NCBI RefSeq assembly: GCF_003112575.1
Contig: NZ_BEWC01000011.1
Coordinates: 210,850-274,849, forward strand
DNA: 64,000 nucleotides
Reading direction: 5' to 3'
DNA from: Streptomyces ardesiacus
GTDB lineage: Bacteria > Actinomycetota > Actinomycetes > Streptomycetales > Streptomycetaceae
The position numbers and the translations under genes were made by a program. This document shows positions 26,242 to 35,144 of this stretch, in pieces (within the stretch, counting starts at the first letter, position 1; each line of letters starts with the position of its first letter). The notes beneath the pieces were generated by a model that had not been told where the DNA came from, did no database searches, and was given only the letters and a program-made list of their open reading frames with translations.

Positions 26242-27935
26242 GACAGGGCCTCCTCGGAGGCCCGGGCCGCCCAGGCGGCGAAGCGCTCGCCCTCCTCGCG
26301 CTCGGCCTGGAAGCGCGTGAGGAGGCGCTCGATGTAGTCCGGCAGGCCGTCCGCGGTCACCTTCAGACCGCGCACCTTGCGGCCGAAGCCCGGCTCCAGA
26401 CCGAGGGCGCCGCCCAGGTGCACCTGGTAGCCCTCGACCTGCTCGCCGTGCTCGTCGAGCACGAGCTGGCCCTTGAGACCGATGTCGGCGGTCTGGATGC
26501 GGGCGCAGGCGTTGGGGCAGCCGTTGAGGTTGATGGTGAGGGGCTCGTCGAAGTCGGGGAGGCGGCGCTCCAGTTCGTCGATGAGGGAGGCGCCGCGCGC
26601 CTTGGTCTCGACGATGGCGAGCTTGCAGAACTCGATGCCGGTGCAGGCCATGGTGCCGCGCCGGAAGGTGGAGGGGCGGGCGGTGAGGTCGAGTGCCTCC
26701 AGGGACTCCACCAGGGAGTCGACCTGTGCCTCCTCGACGTCGAGGACGATCATCTTCTGTTCCACCGTGGTCCGCACCCGGCCCGAGCCGTGCGCCTCCG
26801 CCAGGTCGGCGACCTTGGTCAGGATCGTGCCGTCGACGCGGCCGACGCGCGGGGCGAAGCCGACGTAGTAGCGGCCGTCCTTCTGCCGGTGCACGCCGAT
26901 GTGGTCGCGCCAGCGGCTGGTGGGCTCGGCGGGAGCCGGGCCGTCGGTCAGCTTCCGCTTCAGGTACTCGTCCTCCAGCACCTGGCGGAACTTCTCCGCG
27001 CCCCAGTCGGCGACCAGGAACTTCAGCCGGGCGCGGTTGCGCAGCCGCCGGTAGCCGTAGTCGCGGAAGATGGAGATGACGCCCTCGTAGACGTCCGGGA
27101 CGTCCTCGATCGGCACCCAGGCGTTCAGGCGCACGCCCAGCTTGGGGTTGGTGGACAGGCCGCCGCCGACCCACAGGTCGAAGCCCGGCCCGTGCTCGGG
27201 GTGCTCGACGCCGACGAACGCCACGTCGTTGATCTCGTGCACGACGTCCTGCACCGGCGAACCGGAGATCGCGGTCTTGAACTTGCGGGGGAGGTTCGAG
27301 TACGCCGGGTTGTTCAGGACCCGGCGCTTCATCTCCTCCAGGGCCGGCGTGCCGTCGATGATCTCGTCCTCGGCGATGCCCGCCACGGGGGAGCCGATCA
27401 TCACGCGGGGCGTGTCGCCGCAGGCGGTCACCGTGGACAGGCCGACGCCCTCCAGACGGTTCCAGATCTCCGGCACGTCCTCGATCCGGATCCAGTGGTA
27501 CTGGACGTTCTGCCGGTCGGTGATGTCCGCCGTGCCGCGCGCGAACTCCTGCGAGATCTCGCCGACGACGCGGAGCTGAGCGGTGGTCAGCGCGCCGCCG
27601 TCGATGCGGACGCGGAGCATGAAGTAGCGGTCGTCCAGCTCCTCCGGCTCCAGCACGGCCGTCTTGCCGCCGTCGATGCCCTGGCGGCGCTGGGTGTACA
27701 GGCCCCACCAGCGCATGCGGCCGCGCAGGTCGCCGGGGTCGATCGAGTCGAAACCCCGCTTGGAGTAGATCGTCTCAATGCGTGTCCGCACATTGAGACC
27801 GTCGTCGTCCTTCTTGGTCTGCTCGTTCCCGTTCAACGGGGTGAAGTGCCCGGCCGCCCACTGGCCCTCGCCGCGGTGACGGCTCACCTTGCGGCGCGGG
27901 GTCGCGGCAGCGGGGTTGGGTGGCGTGGCGGCCAT
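26238..27935 (-). CDS. Ferredoxin-dependent sulfite reductase (Sir/NirA family)
   Basis: Siroheme and [4Fe-4S] enzyme that reduces sulfite to sulfide with six electrons from ferredoxin. It has two nitrite/sulfite reductase ferredoxin half-domains and siroheme/Fe4S domains. Cluster ligands are C431 and C437 (ACTGIEFCK) and C473 and C477 (NGCPNACA). A Tyr and Cys at about 80 and 172 correspond to the Tyr-Cys pair described for M. tuberculosis NirA. I choose ATG 27935 (565 aa) with AAGGA upstream; GTG 27944 is an alternative. First large gene of the sulfur operon, about 200 nt downstream of a leader peptide. In S. coelicolor relatives it is called cysI or sirA. Confidence 0.93.
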   Translation of the reverse strand: MAATPPNPAAATPRRKVSRHRGEGQWAAGHFTPLNGNEQTKKDDDGLNVRTRIETIYSKRGFDSIDPGDLRGRMRWWGLYTQRRQGIDGGKTAVLEPEELDDRYFMLRVRIDGGALTTAQLRVVGEISQEFARGTADITDRQNVQYHWIRIEDVPEIWNRLEGVGLSTVTACGDTPRVMIGSPVAGIAEDEIIDGTPALEEMKRRVLNNPAYSNLPRKFKTAISGSPVQDVVHEINDVAFVGVEHPEHGPGFDLWVGGGLSTNPKLGVRLNAWVPIEDVPDVYEGVISIFRDYGYRRLRNRARLKFLVADWGAEKFRQVLEDEYLKRKLTDGPAPAEPTSRWRDHIGVHRQKDGRYYVGFAPRVGRVDGTILTKVADLAEAHGSGRVRTTVEQKMIVLDVEEAQVDSLVESLEALDLTARPSTFRRGTMACTGIEFCKLAIVETKARGASLIDELERRLPDFDEPLTINLNGCPNACARIQTADIGLKGQLVLDEHGEQVEGYQVHLGGALGLEPGFGRKVRGLKVTADGLPDYIERLLTRFQAEREEGERFAAWAARASEEALS

Positions 27936-28139
27936 GGTTGACACACGTCCTTCAAGGCAGGAGCAGGTGGGGTCGGCGCGTGGCGCCGTCGGTCACGGAT
28001 GGCGGTCGGCTGGCGGGCGGGCGGCTCTGACCTGCGCGCATGGCGCATGGCCTCCGTAGGGCATACGGGAGACACGCGTGCGCGTCATTGCGCGGGAGCG
28101 GGGTGGGTGCGGGCGTTGCTCAGGTGCTGGAGGGTGCTC

Positions 28140-28223
28140 TCAGCGGCCCGGACAGATGGCGCTGGACATGCGGCCGAGGTCGACGTGCCGCCGACTCACC
28201 AAGGCAATTCCAGTTCCAGACAT
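28140..28223 (-). CDS. Cys-containing leader peptide of the sulfur operon
   Basis: A 27-residue ORF with the HVDLGRMSSAIC core near its end. It matches a class of short actinobacterial leader peptides (RRHVDLxRxSSAxC) found upstream of sulfur and cysteine genes. It is the only feature between the upstream terminator and the sulfite reductase gene 205 nt downstream, where a weak stem (about 28052-28071) may serve as attenuator. A cysteine near the end suggests regulation by cysteine or Cys-tRNA supply. The peptide itself probably has no other function. The start ATG at 28223 is inferred; GTG 28199 inside the frame is also possible. Confidence 0.7.
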   Translation of the reverse strand: MSGTGIALVSRRHVDLGRMSSAICPGR

Positions 28224-28276
28224 GGCGGAAGCGTGGCACGGGGATCTGTGACTGGTCCAGCTTAATCCAAAATATG

Positions 28277-28311
28277 GACACCCTTGTCCCGTAGAACGAG
28301 ACAAGGGTGTC
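28277..28311 (-). terminator. Terminator downstream of the GNAT gene
   Basis: Perfect 12-bp inverted repeat (28277-28288 and 28300-28311) with an 11-nt loop, 61 nt after the GNAT gene stop. On the minus strand it is followed by an AT-rich stretch (CATATTTTGGATT). It separates that gene from the leader of the sulfur operon. Confidence 0.75.
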
Positions 28312-28372
28312 GTTGGTCACACGCGCGCCGCGCGGGGCGTCACACGGCCGAAAACGGACGTGTCGGCGCAGG

Positions 28373-28945
28373 TCAGGCGGGGAAGGCCCCGGGCCACGGA
28401 CCCGGAGTGGCCACGTCCGCCTCCTCCTCCACCTTGGTGTCGAACAGACGGAAGCCGCGGCGCTGGTAGTTGTCCATGGCGTGCTCGCCGTCCTTGCTGC
28501 AGGTGTGCAGCCAGACCCGCTTGGTGGCGGCCAGGCCCGGCCACCGCTCGGCCAGGTCCCAGGCGCGCGCGGTGCCGTACGACAGGAGGTGGCCGCCGAT
28601 GCGCCGGCCGCGGAAGGCCGGGATCAGGCCGAAGTACTCGATCTCCACGACGCCGTCGTCGCCCGGGGTCAGCTCCACGTATCCGGCGGGCGTGCCGCGG
28701 TCGAGGGCGACCCAGGTCTCCACGCCCGGGCGCTCCAGGTGCTCCTGCCAGCGCGCGTAGCTCCAGCCGAGCCGGTCCGTCCACCGGATGTCGCCGCCGA
28801 CCGAGGCGTACAGGAAGCGGCTGAACTCGGGGGAGGGCACCTCGGAGCGGACGATCCGGACGTCCCCCTCCGGTGCGGCGGCCGGCAGCAGGTCGGTCGG
28901 CGCCGTCTGCTCCAGGGACCAGGTGGTCACGGCGATGTTGGTCAT
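28373..28945 (-). CDS. GNAT family N-acetyltransferase
   Basis: 190-aa acetyl-CoA-dependent acyltransferase. The GNAT fold is seen in the central strand VEIEYFGLIPAFRGRRIGGHLL, whose RGRRIGG is the acetyl-CoA pyrophosphate loop, and in the later NYQRRGFRLFD. The substrate is unknown. There is no signal peptide. It is the only gene between two hairpins and appears monocistronic. Confidence 0.87.
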   Translation of the reverse strand: MTNIAVTTWSLEQTAPTDLLPAAAPEGDVRIVRSEVPSPEFSRFLYASVGGDIRWTDRLGWSYARWQEHLERPGVETWVALDRGTPAGYVELTPGDDGVVEIEYFGLIPAFRGRRIGGHLLSYGTARAWDLAERWPGLAATKRVWLHTCSKDGEHAMDNYQRRGFRLFDTKVEEEADVATPGPWPGAFPA

Positions 28946-29029
28946 GCCGGTCAGGGAATCATCCGCTCCGCGGGTCTGTCGATCCCCGGCCCGGGCGGCC
29001 GGGGGGGGCGACGCCTGGGCCGGCGTGCG

Positions 29030-30343
29030 TCAGTCGAGCGCGTCCTCGATCGACGACAGCGGCAGCGCGAACAGCATGCGGCCGGACTGGGACCAGACCT
29101 CGCCGGTCGGCGCCGAGTACGACAGCGAGCCCGCCGGCCCGCTCCAGCACTGCTGCGACCGGTCCGCGCCGCACTCCGCCGCCCGCGCGCCCTTCGCGTC
29201 CTGGCGCCACAGGGTCCCCCGCCCGTCCTGGCCGCCGGCCGCGCGCCCCAGGTACCAGTCGGTCCCCGCCGCACCGGGCGGGCGGTACGACAGCACGCCG
29301 CCGACCTCGGCCGCACCGGTCTCGTACGCCTCCACCGCGTCCACGTGCCCGGCGGAGTCCGTGACGGGCAGGCCGCCGCGGTCGGGGTCGGTGGAGGAGC
29401 GCAGCGCGTAGCGCCACAGCCGGGCGGGCCGGTCGCCGTCCGCGTTCACGTGCTCGCCCGCCACCAGGCTGTCGGGGGTCGTGCCGCGGTCCAGGGAGAG
29501 GGCGCCGGGGCGGGCCGCGCCGTCGGTGTCGGGGAGCCGGTAGGAGGCGATGGCGGGCAGCACGTACCGGTGGCCGCCCGCCGCCCAGCCGCCGGGCACC
29601 CGGCCGACGGCGTCCGCCGCGGCGGTGGCGCGCTGGACCCGCTGCACGTCGTACACGTACAGCGCGTCGCGGTCCCCGGCGGCGGCGGTGACCAGCAGCT
29701 TGTCCTGGTACCAGACCATGCCGGTGACGGGGGAGGCGAGCCCCCGGTAGTCGTGGCCGCCGTCGACCGGGACGGCGAGGAGCGCCGAGGTGTAGGCGAG
29801 CCGGCCGGGGTCGTCGGCGTCGACGAAGGAGACCCGGGCGAGTCCGCCCTGGGGGGTGCCGTCGTCGCGGGACCAGGCGGAGAGGATGACGCGGTGGCCG
29901 TCCCAGCGGCCGTCCGCCTCGGCGTCGGCCGAGGTGGTGACCGCGCCTGGGCGCCAGCCGTCGGTGTCGGCCTCGTCCCAGCAGTAGGCGCGGGTGGCCG
30001 CGGGGGAGACCGGCAGGGCCTCGCGCTCCCCGGCCGTGCAGGCGTCGGCGTCGCGCAGGCTGTGGTCGGCGGAGTCCAGGACGGTGTCGACCCCCACCGG
30101 GTCGCCCATCGCGGCAGAGAGCCGGTCCAGCCACGCCGTCGGCACCCGGTGCTCGGTCAGCCGCAGCGCGGCGGTGTCGGCTGCGGAGGTGAGGGGCCTG
30201 AGGGCGCCGGGGTCGTCGGCGACGGTGGCCTGCGAGGCGCTGATCAGCGTGGCCGCGCCGGTCAGCGCGAGAGCCGCACCGGTCAGGGCCGCGCGCAGCG
30301 CCCTGCCCCGTCTGCGCCGGCGGTGTCTGCCGCGCTGCTTCAT
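29030..30343 (-). CDS. Secreted protein of unknown function
   Basis: A 437-aa protein with a very basic N-terminus (KQRGRHRRRRRGR) followed by a hydrophobic signal segment ending near SASQA, so probably exported; no lipobox is visible. The rest has repeated short segments with W, Y and G residues (YVLPAIASYRLPD, LWRYALRSS, GMVWYQDKLL) that suggest a beta-rich, possibly propeller-like fold. I do not recognise a domain with certainty. ATG 30343 is preceded by GGAGG. Confidence 0.75.
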   Translation of the reverse strand: MKQRGRHRRRRRGRALRAALTGAALALTGAATLISASQATVADDPGALRPLTSAADTAALRLTEHRVPTAWLDRLSAAMGDPVGVDTVLDSADHSLRDADACTAGEREALPVSPAATRAYCWDEADTDGWRPGAVTTSADAEADGRWDGHRVILSAWSRDDGTPQGGLARVSFVDADDPGRLAYTSALLAVPVDGGHDYRGLASPVTGMVWYQDKLLVTAAAGDRDALYVYDVQRVQRATAAADAVGRVPGGWAAGGHRYVLPAIASYRLPDTDGAARPGALSLDRGTTPDSLVAGEHVNADGDRPARLWRYALRSSTDPDRGGLPVTDSAGHVDAVEAYETGAAEVGGVLSYRPPGAAGTDWYLGRAAGGQDGRGTLWRQDAKGARAAECGADRSQQCWSGPAGSLSYSAPTGEVWSQSGRMLFALPLSSIEDALD

Positions 30344-30680
30344 ACAACCTCCACGGACACCGGACCAACTGTGCTCGACGGTGGACGCGTTGACCGAGGA
30401 GCGGATGAGGCGGTCCGTAGAGGATGCTACGACAGACGGACGGTCCGGTGGACGCAGACGATGCAAGTATGCGAAATCAACCCGCCTTTACGGCCGTCCG
30501 GGACGCCCCCCGACTTGCGCGGGGCGGCCTCGCCCGGGTGGGGCGGACCGCGTCACCGCACCGTTCGCTCCGGTCCCGGCGGGACCGGCGTCACCGCCCC
30601 GTCCCCCCGCGGTCCCGGCGGGACCCGCGTCACCGTGCCGCTTCCGCTGTCCCGTTGGGCCGCGTCATCGCGTCATCGCG
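30344..30680. other. 337-nt gene-free stretch with hairpin repeats
   Basis: It contains the upstream region of the secreted protein (a TAGCAT -10-like hexamer on the minus strand at 30424-30429) and, nearer the GAF gene, two copies of a 26-bp sequence (see separate entry). A short run of GCGTCATC repeats occurs at about 30659-30680. I see no supported gene here. Confidence 0.5.
30571..30635. repeat. Two 26-bp direct repeats, each a small hairpin
   Basis: Nearly identical copies at 30571-30596 and 30610-30635 differ at one base. Each contains GGTCCC-GGC-GGGACC, a 6-bp stem with a 3-nt loop, followed by GCGTCACCG. A related GCGTCACCG also occurs just upstream (30550-30558). They lie downstream of the GAF regulator stop and may form a terminator or act as REP-like elements. 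Confidence 0.6.
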
Positions 30681-31973
30681 TCACCGCGCCGCCCCCGCCG
30701 ACGCCCGTGCCTCGGTCACCGTCGGTGCCGCGGAGTGGGGGAGGAGGTCGCGCGGGTCGGGCGGGAGGAGGACCTCGACCTCCGCGTCCTCGCAGAAACG
30801 ATACGGCCGGTGTTCGAGATGAGCCCCCAGATACCTGCGCACCCGCGACATCTCCGCCCGTACCGTCACCGTGCGGGCCGGGTCGCCGAACAGGTCCTCG
30901 GCCAGTCCGGCGGCGCTGCGGCCACCCCGGTGCACCGCCAGCAGGTACAGCAACTCCGCGTGCCGCGGGCTCAGTTCCCGCGTCCAGTCCTCCGCGCCCC
31001 CCAGCACCCGCACCGACCAGCGGCGCGGCTGGGCGAGGTCCAGCACGATCCGGACGGCACCCTGCGGCACCGGTCCCGCCGCGGACCGCACCAGCCAGCC
31101 CTCCGCCAGCGGCTCCACCGTGCACGCCCCGAACCCCGGCAGCCACCGCACCCCCGCCTCCGGCGACCTGGGCAGCACCACCCGCTCCACGTACGGCATC
31201 CCCGTCACCGCCGCCGTCCAGCCGTCGCGGTCCGTCACCAGCGCCCGCCCCTGCAGCCGGGCCAGCACCGGCGCCGCCACGGCCCGCAGCCGTTCGAGGG
31301 ACTGCGTGTGCCGTTCCCGCAGCCTGGCCTGAGCCAGCTTGGCCACCGAGTCCACCCACGCCAGCGTCGCCGGATGCACGGTCTCCAGCGGCCCGCTCAC
31401 GTCGACCACACCGAGCAGCCGTCCGTTGCGCGGGTCGGTGATCGGCGCCCCGGCACAGGTCCAGGTGGCCTGGGACCGCACGAAGTGCTCGGAGGCGAAG
31501 ACCTGTACGGGCCGCCGGGTCACCGCCGGTGTCCCCAGGCCATTGGTGCCGACCACCTCCTCCCGCCAGTCCGCGCCGAGTTCGAACCCGAGCCCGTCCG
31601 CCCGGCGCAGCACCCGTGCGCTGCCCTCCCGCCACAGCACCCGGCCGTCCTCGTCCGCGACCACCATGATGTGGTGCGCCACGTCGGCGACCGACACCAA
31701 CGCCTCGCGCAGCACCGGCAGCACGTGCCGCAACTCCGAGGTCTCGCGCCGCCGCCGCACCTCCTCCGGCGCCAGCAGCCCGGAGCGGAAGTCGTGCTCC
31801 GGATCGACCCCGCTGCGCAGCAGCCGGTCCCAGGACTGCTCGATCACCGGCCGCGGCGCCACCGGGGCCCGCCCGCCGGAGAGCCGCGCGGAGCGGACCT
31901 CGCTGAGCATCCGGGCCGCGCGCGCCGTGTCCACGGCGGCGACCCGCGTCACGTCCATGGGCGAGAGCGCCAA
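30681..31973 (-). CDS. GAF-domain transcriptional regulator, AcoR-like without AAA+ domain
   Basis: About 430 aa. The N-terminal half resembles sensory parts of acetoin-type regulators: VIEQSWDRLLRSGVDPEHDF, then a GAF-like domain with LGFELGADWREEVVGTNGLGT and WTCAGAPITDP. Unlike AcoR there is no AAA+ sigma-54 domain; instead the C-terminus has a winged helix (LSPRHAELLYLLAVHRGG... VRAEMSRVRRYL). Ligand and targets unknown. The start is uncertain: TTG 31973 has AAGGA 9 nt upstream, ATG 31958 has no Shine-Dalgarno; I take TTG. Confidence 0.85.
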   Translation of the reverse strand: MALSPMDVTRVAAVDTARAARMLSEVRSARLSGGRAPVAPRPVIEQSWDRLLRSGVDPEHDFRSGLLAPEEVRRRRETSELRHVLPVLREALVSVADVAHHIMVVADEDGRVLWREGSARVLRRADGLGFELGADWREEVVGTNGLGTPAVTRRPVQVFASEHFVRSQATWTCAGAPITDPRNGRLLGVVDVSGPLETVHPATLAWVDSVAKLAQARLRERHTQSLERLRAVAAPVLARLQGRALVTDRDGWTAAVTGMPYVERVVLPRSPEAGVRWLPGFGACTVEPLAEGWLVRSAAGPVPQGAVRIVLDLAQPRRWSVRVLGGAEDWTRELSPRHAELLYLLAVHRGGRSAAGLAEDLFGDPARTVTVRAEMSRVRRYLGAHLEHRPYRFCEDAEVEVLLPPDPRDLLPHSAAPTVTEARASAGAAR

Positions 31974-32159
31974 GGGACCCCGTCCTTCCGGAAGCCGAAT
32001 GTTCGTCTCATCCTGACCGGTTGCCCGCGCCCGGCGGGCACAGACCGCACACAGCCGACCGCAAGTTGCAACCCCCTGCAACCCTGGTGGACGCCTTCGC
32101 GGGTGGCCAGACTTGAACCACGCCGTCCCGAGCGGCGTACGCGGCCCGAACAGGCCCGT

Positions 32160-32205
32160 GTGGCGGGGGTGGTGCCGTGTCGGCGCAGCACCACCCCCGC
32201 GCCAC
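32160..32205 (-). terminator. Terminator downstream of the acyl-CoA dehydrogenase gene
   Basis: An 11-bp perfect stem (32165-32175 with 32188-32198) extended by five outer pairs after a 2-nt bulge, with a 12-nt loop. It lies about 10 nt beyond the stop of the acyl-CoA dehydrogenase gene. Confidence 0.75.
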
Positions 32206-32215
32206 GCGGCCGGAA

Positions 32216-33859
32216 TCAGGCCGTCGGCCGGGCCCGCTCCACCACCGCCGCCAGATCCAGGGTCGGCGGCAGCGTGCCGAACGCCGCGCCCCCGTCGCCG
32301 CCCAGCCGCGAGGCGCAGAACGCGTCGGCGACCTCCGGCGGCGCGTACCGCACCAGCAGCGCCCCCTGCAGCACCAGGGCCAGCCGCTCCGCCAGCCGCC
32401 GCGCCCGCCCCTCGCCGTCCGCGAGGTCGGCCAGCTCCGTCAGCAGCCCGCGGATCGCCGCGTCCAGCCGGTGATCGGCCCCCCGCGCCGCGCCCACCTC
32501 GGTCAGATACGCGTCCAGCGCCGCCGGCTCGCGCCCCAGCGCCCGCAGCACGTCCAGCGCCTGTACGTTCCCGGCGCCCTCCCAGAGCGAGTTCAGCGGC
32601 GACTCGCGCACCAGCCGGGGCATCCCGGACTCCTCGACGTACCCGTTGCCGCCCAGGCACTCGGCCGCCTCCACCGCCACCGGCGCGCACCGCTTGGTCA
32701 CCCAGTACTTGGCCGCCGGCACCGCGAGGCGCAGCAGCGCCCGCTCGCGCTCGTCACCGGCCTCGGCGGCGTCGCGGGCCGCCGCGAGCCGCAGCCCGAG
32801 CGTCGTGGCCGCCTCCGACTCGACCGCCAGGTCCGCCAGGACGTTGCGCATCAGCGGCTGGTCGGCCAGCTTGGCGCCGAACGCCTCCCGGTGCGCGCAG
32901 TGGTGCACCGCCTGGGCCACCGCCTGCCGCATCAGCCCCGCCGAGCCCAGCACGCAGTCCAGCCGGGCCGCCGCCACCGCCTCGAGCACGGTGGCCACCC
33001 CGCGCCCCTCCTCGCCCACCCGGCGCGCCCAGGTCCCGGTGAACTCCGCCTCGGCGGTGGCGTTGGACCGGTTGCCCAGCTTGTCCTTGAGCCGCTGGAG
33101 CAGGACGGCGTTGCGGGTGCCGTCCGCCAGCACGCGCGGCACCAGGAAGCAGGTCGGGCCGCCGGGCGCCCGCGCCAGCACCAGGAAGCCGTCCGACATC
33201 GGCGCCGAGCAGAACCACTTGTGCCCGGTCAGTTCGTACGTCCCGTCCTCGGCCAGCGGCCGCGCCGACGTGGTGGTGGCCCGTACGTCGCTGCCGCCCT
33301 GCTTCTCCGTCACGCCCGTCCCGAACAGCACCCCGGCCTTCAGGTGCGCCGGCCGCAGCTCCCGGTCGTAGACCCGGGAGGTCAGCCGGGGCTCCCACGC
33401 GGCGGCCAGCTCCGGGTCGGTGCGCAGGGCCGGCACCGCCGCGTGGGTCATCGACGGCGGGCCGCAGATGCCCGCATCCACCTGGGTCCACAGGACCAAC
33501 CCCGCCGCGCGCCGCACGTGCCCGCCGGGCCGGGACCAGGCGTCGGTCAGGCCCGCCGAGACGCCCTTGCCCAGGAGCCGGTGCCAGGCCGGGTGGAAGT
33601 CGACCTCGTCGACCCGGTGCCCGTAGCGGTCGTGGGTGCGCAGCACCGGAGGATGCGCGTCGGCCTGCGCGCCCCACTCCTGGGTCTGCAGCGCCCCGCA
33701 GCCGCGTCCCGTCCCCGACAGCTCGGCCAGGGCCTCCTCGCGCAGCTCCGCCGGCAGATGCCGCTCGACCGCCTCCGCCAGGGCCCGGTCGGCGGTGAAG
33801 ACGTCGTAGCCGGTCAGCGGCGGCGCCTGATTCGTCACGGTGTGGGTACTGCCTGCCAT
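32216..33859 (-). CDS. Acyl-CoA dehydrogenase family protein, AidB type
   Basis: FAD-dependent protein of 547 aa, the AidB subfamily linked in E. coli to the alkylation damage response. It has the GVTEKQGGSDVRA (flavin-binding) block at about 190-203, W-F-C-S of HKWFCSAPMSDGFL, the YVEESGMPRLVRESPLNSLWEG motif of AidB, and a C-terminal helical region; length is normal. TAGGTT lies 7 nt before the ATG and no Shine-Dalgarno is present, so translation may be leaderless. Alkylation repair genes lie 26 kb away, so no operon link is implied. Confidence 0.88.
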   Translation of the reverse strand: MAGSTHTVTNQAPPLTGYDVFTADRALAEAVERHLPAELREEALAELSGTGRGCGALQTQEWGAQADAHPPVLRTHDRYGHRVDEVDFHPAWHRLLGKGVSAGLTDAWSRPGGHVRRAAGLVLWTQVDAGICGPPSMTHAAVPALRTDPELAAAWEPRLTSRVYDRELRPAHLKAGVLFGTGVTEKQGGSDVRATTTSARPLAEDGTYELTGHKWFCSAPMSDGFLVLARAPGGPTCFLVPRVLADGTRNAVLLQRLKDKLGNRSNATAEAEFTGTWARRVGEEGRGVATVLEAVAAARLDCVLGSAGLMRQAVAQAVHHCAHREAFGAKLADQPLMRNVLADLAVESEAATTLGLRLAAARDAAEAGDERERALLRLAVPAAKYWVTKRCAPVAVEAAECLGGNGYVEESGMPRLVRESPLNSLWEGAGNVQALDVLRALGREPAALDAYLTEVGAARGADHRLDAAIRGLLTELADLADGEGRARRLAERLALVLQGALLVRYAPPEVADAFCASRLGGDGGAAFGTLPPTLDLAAVVERARPTA

Positions 33860-33959
33860 GGACGTGAACCTACCGCGCCGCGGAACCCCGGCGGGCCCGG
33901 TCCGGGAACAGCGGCATCCGCGGATGAGTGCCCGCCCCCGCGCCGGATACCTTTAGGGC

Positions 33960-35132
33960 GTGCAGCCAGCAAGTGACTCCCCCGAACGGCCCTCGGGCCG
34001 GCTCCACCGTGCCCGGGTTCTGTACCGCAACGTCTCCAAACGCAAGACCGCCTGGCTGCTGCTCAAGGACACGGTCAACTCGTGCATGGAGTACCGCATC
34101 CTCGGCCTCGCCGCCGAGGCCGCGTTCTTCACCCTGCTCTCGGTGCCGCCGCTGCTGCTGAGCCTGCTCGGACTGCTCGGCTACGTCGACTCCTGGATCG
34201 GCGCCGACACCACCGAGAGCCTGCGCAACAACATCCTGGACGCCTCCCGCGCGGTGCTCTCCGAGAAGGGCGTCAAGCAGATCACCGAGCCGATCCTGGA
34301 CGACGTGATGAAGGGCGGCCGGCCCGACGTCATCTCCATCGGCTTCCTGTTCGCCCTGTGGTCGGGCTCCCGCGCGGTGAACGTCTTCATCGACACCATC
34401 ACCGTCATGTACGGCCTCGACGGCGTCCGGGGCATCGTCAGGACCCGCCTGATGGCGTTCCTCCTCTTCATCGTGGCCCTGCTGATCGGATCGGTCGCGC
34501 TGCCGCTGATGGTGGCCGGACCGGACGCCGTGGTGCGGATCGTGCCGTGGTCGACGACGGTCGTCCAGGTCCTGTACTGGCCGGTCGTGATCATCCTGTC
34601 CGTGGCCTTCCTGACCACGCTGTACCACGTGTCCGTGCCGGTGCGCTCCCCGTGGATCGAGGACGTCCCCGGCGCGCTGGTCGCCCTCGCCATGTGGGTG
34701 CTGGGCAGCTTCCTGCTGCGCATCTACCTCACCAGCACCGTCGAGGGCCCCACCATCTACGGCTCCCTGGCCGCGCCCGTCGCCGTACTGCTGTGGATCG
34801 GCGTGTCGGCGTTCGCGGTGCTCGTCGGCGCGGCGGTCAACGCGGCCATCGACCGGGTGTGGCCGGCCGCCGCGACGGCGGCGGCCCGCGAGGCCAACGA
34901 GCGGCTGCGCCAGGCCCAGGTCGCCGAGTACGTGGCCCGTACCTCGGCGAACGGCGAGGGCGATCCAGACATGCCCTCCGAGTTCCCCGAACGCTGGTCC
35001 CGCTTCCTGCCGCCCGAGGACGTCACGGCCCGCCTGCGCACCCACCCGAAGAACCCGCCGCCCGCCCACCACACCCAGACCCCCGAGCACCACGACGAGG
35101 GCCACGGCCACGGCAGGCCGGAGGCCTCGTAG
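33960..35132 (+). CDS. YihY/virulence factor BrkB family membrane protein
   Basis: Integral membrane protein (390 aa) with about six transmembrane helices. Family traits: EYRILGLAAEAAFFTLLSVPPLL, LFALWSGSRAVNVFIDTITVMYG, WIGVSAFAVLVGAAVNAA, and a His-rich hydrophilic C-terminal tail. Function unknown despite the historical ribonuclease/virulence labels. GTG 33960 has no Shine-Dalgarno; TACCTT lies 6 nt before it, consistent with a leaderless message. A bidirectional hairpin follows. Confidence 0.88.
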   Translation: MQPASDSPERPSGRLHRARVLYRNVSKRKTAWLLLKDTVNSCMEYRILGLAAEAAFFTLLSVPPLLLSLLGLLGYVDSWIGADTTESLRNNILDASRAVLSEKGVKQITEPILDDVMKGGRPDVISIGFLFALWSGSRAVNVFIDTITVMYGLDGVRGIVRTRLMAFLLFIVALLIGSVALPLMVAGPDAVVRIVPWSTTVVQVLYWPVVIILSVAFLTTLYHVSVPVRSPWIEDVPGALVALAMWVLGSFLLRIYLTSTVEGPTIYGSLAAPVAVLLWIGVSAFAVLVGAAVNAAIDRVWPAAATAAAREANERLRQAQVAEYVARTSANGEGDPDMPSEFPERWSRFLPPEDVTARLRTHPKNPPPAHHTQTPEHHDEGHGHGRPEAS

Positions 35133-35144
35133 GGCCCACGGCGG

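Noticed and set aside
30571..30635. Possible CRISPR array
   Set aside because: Only two repeat copies with a 13-nt gap, no regular spacers and no cas genes nearby.
28307..31441. 1044-codon plus-strand open frame
   Set aside because: Antisense to the GNAT, secreted and GAF genes; low-complexity Arg/Gly/Pro composition.
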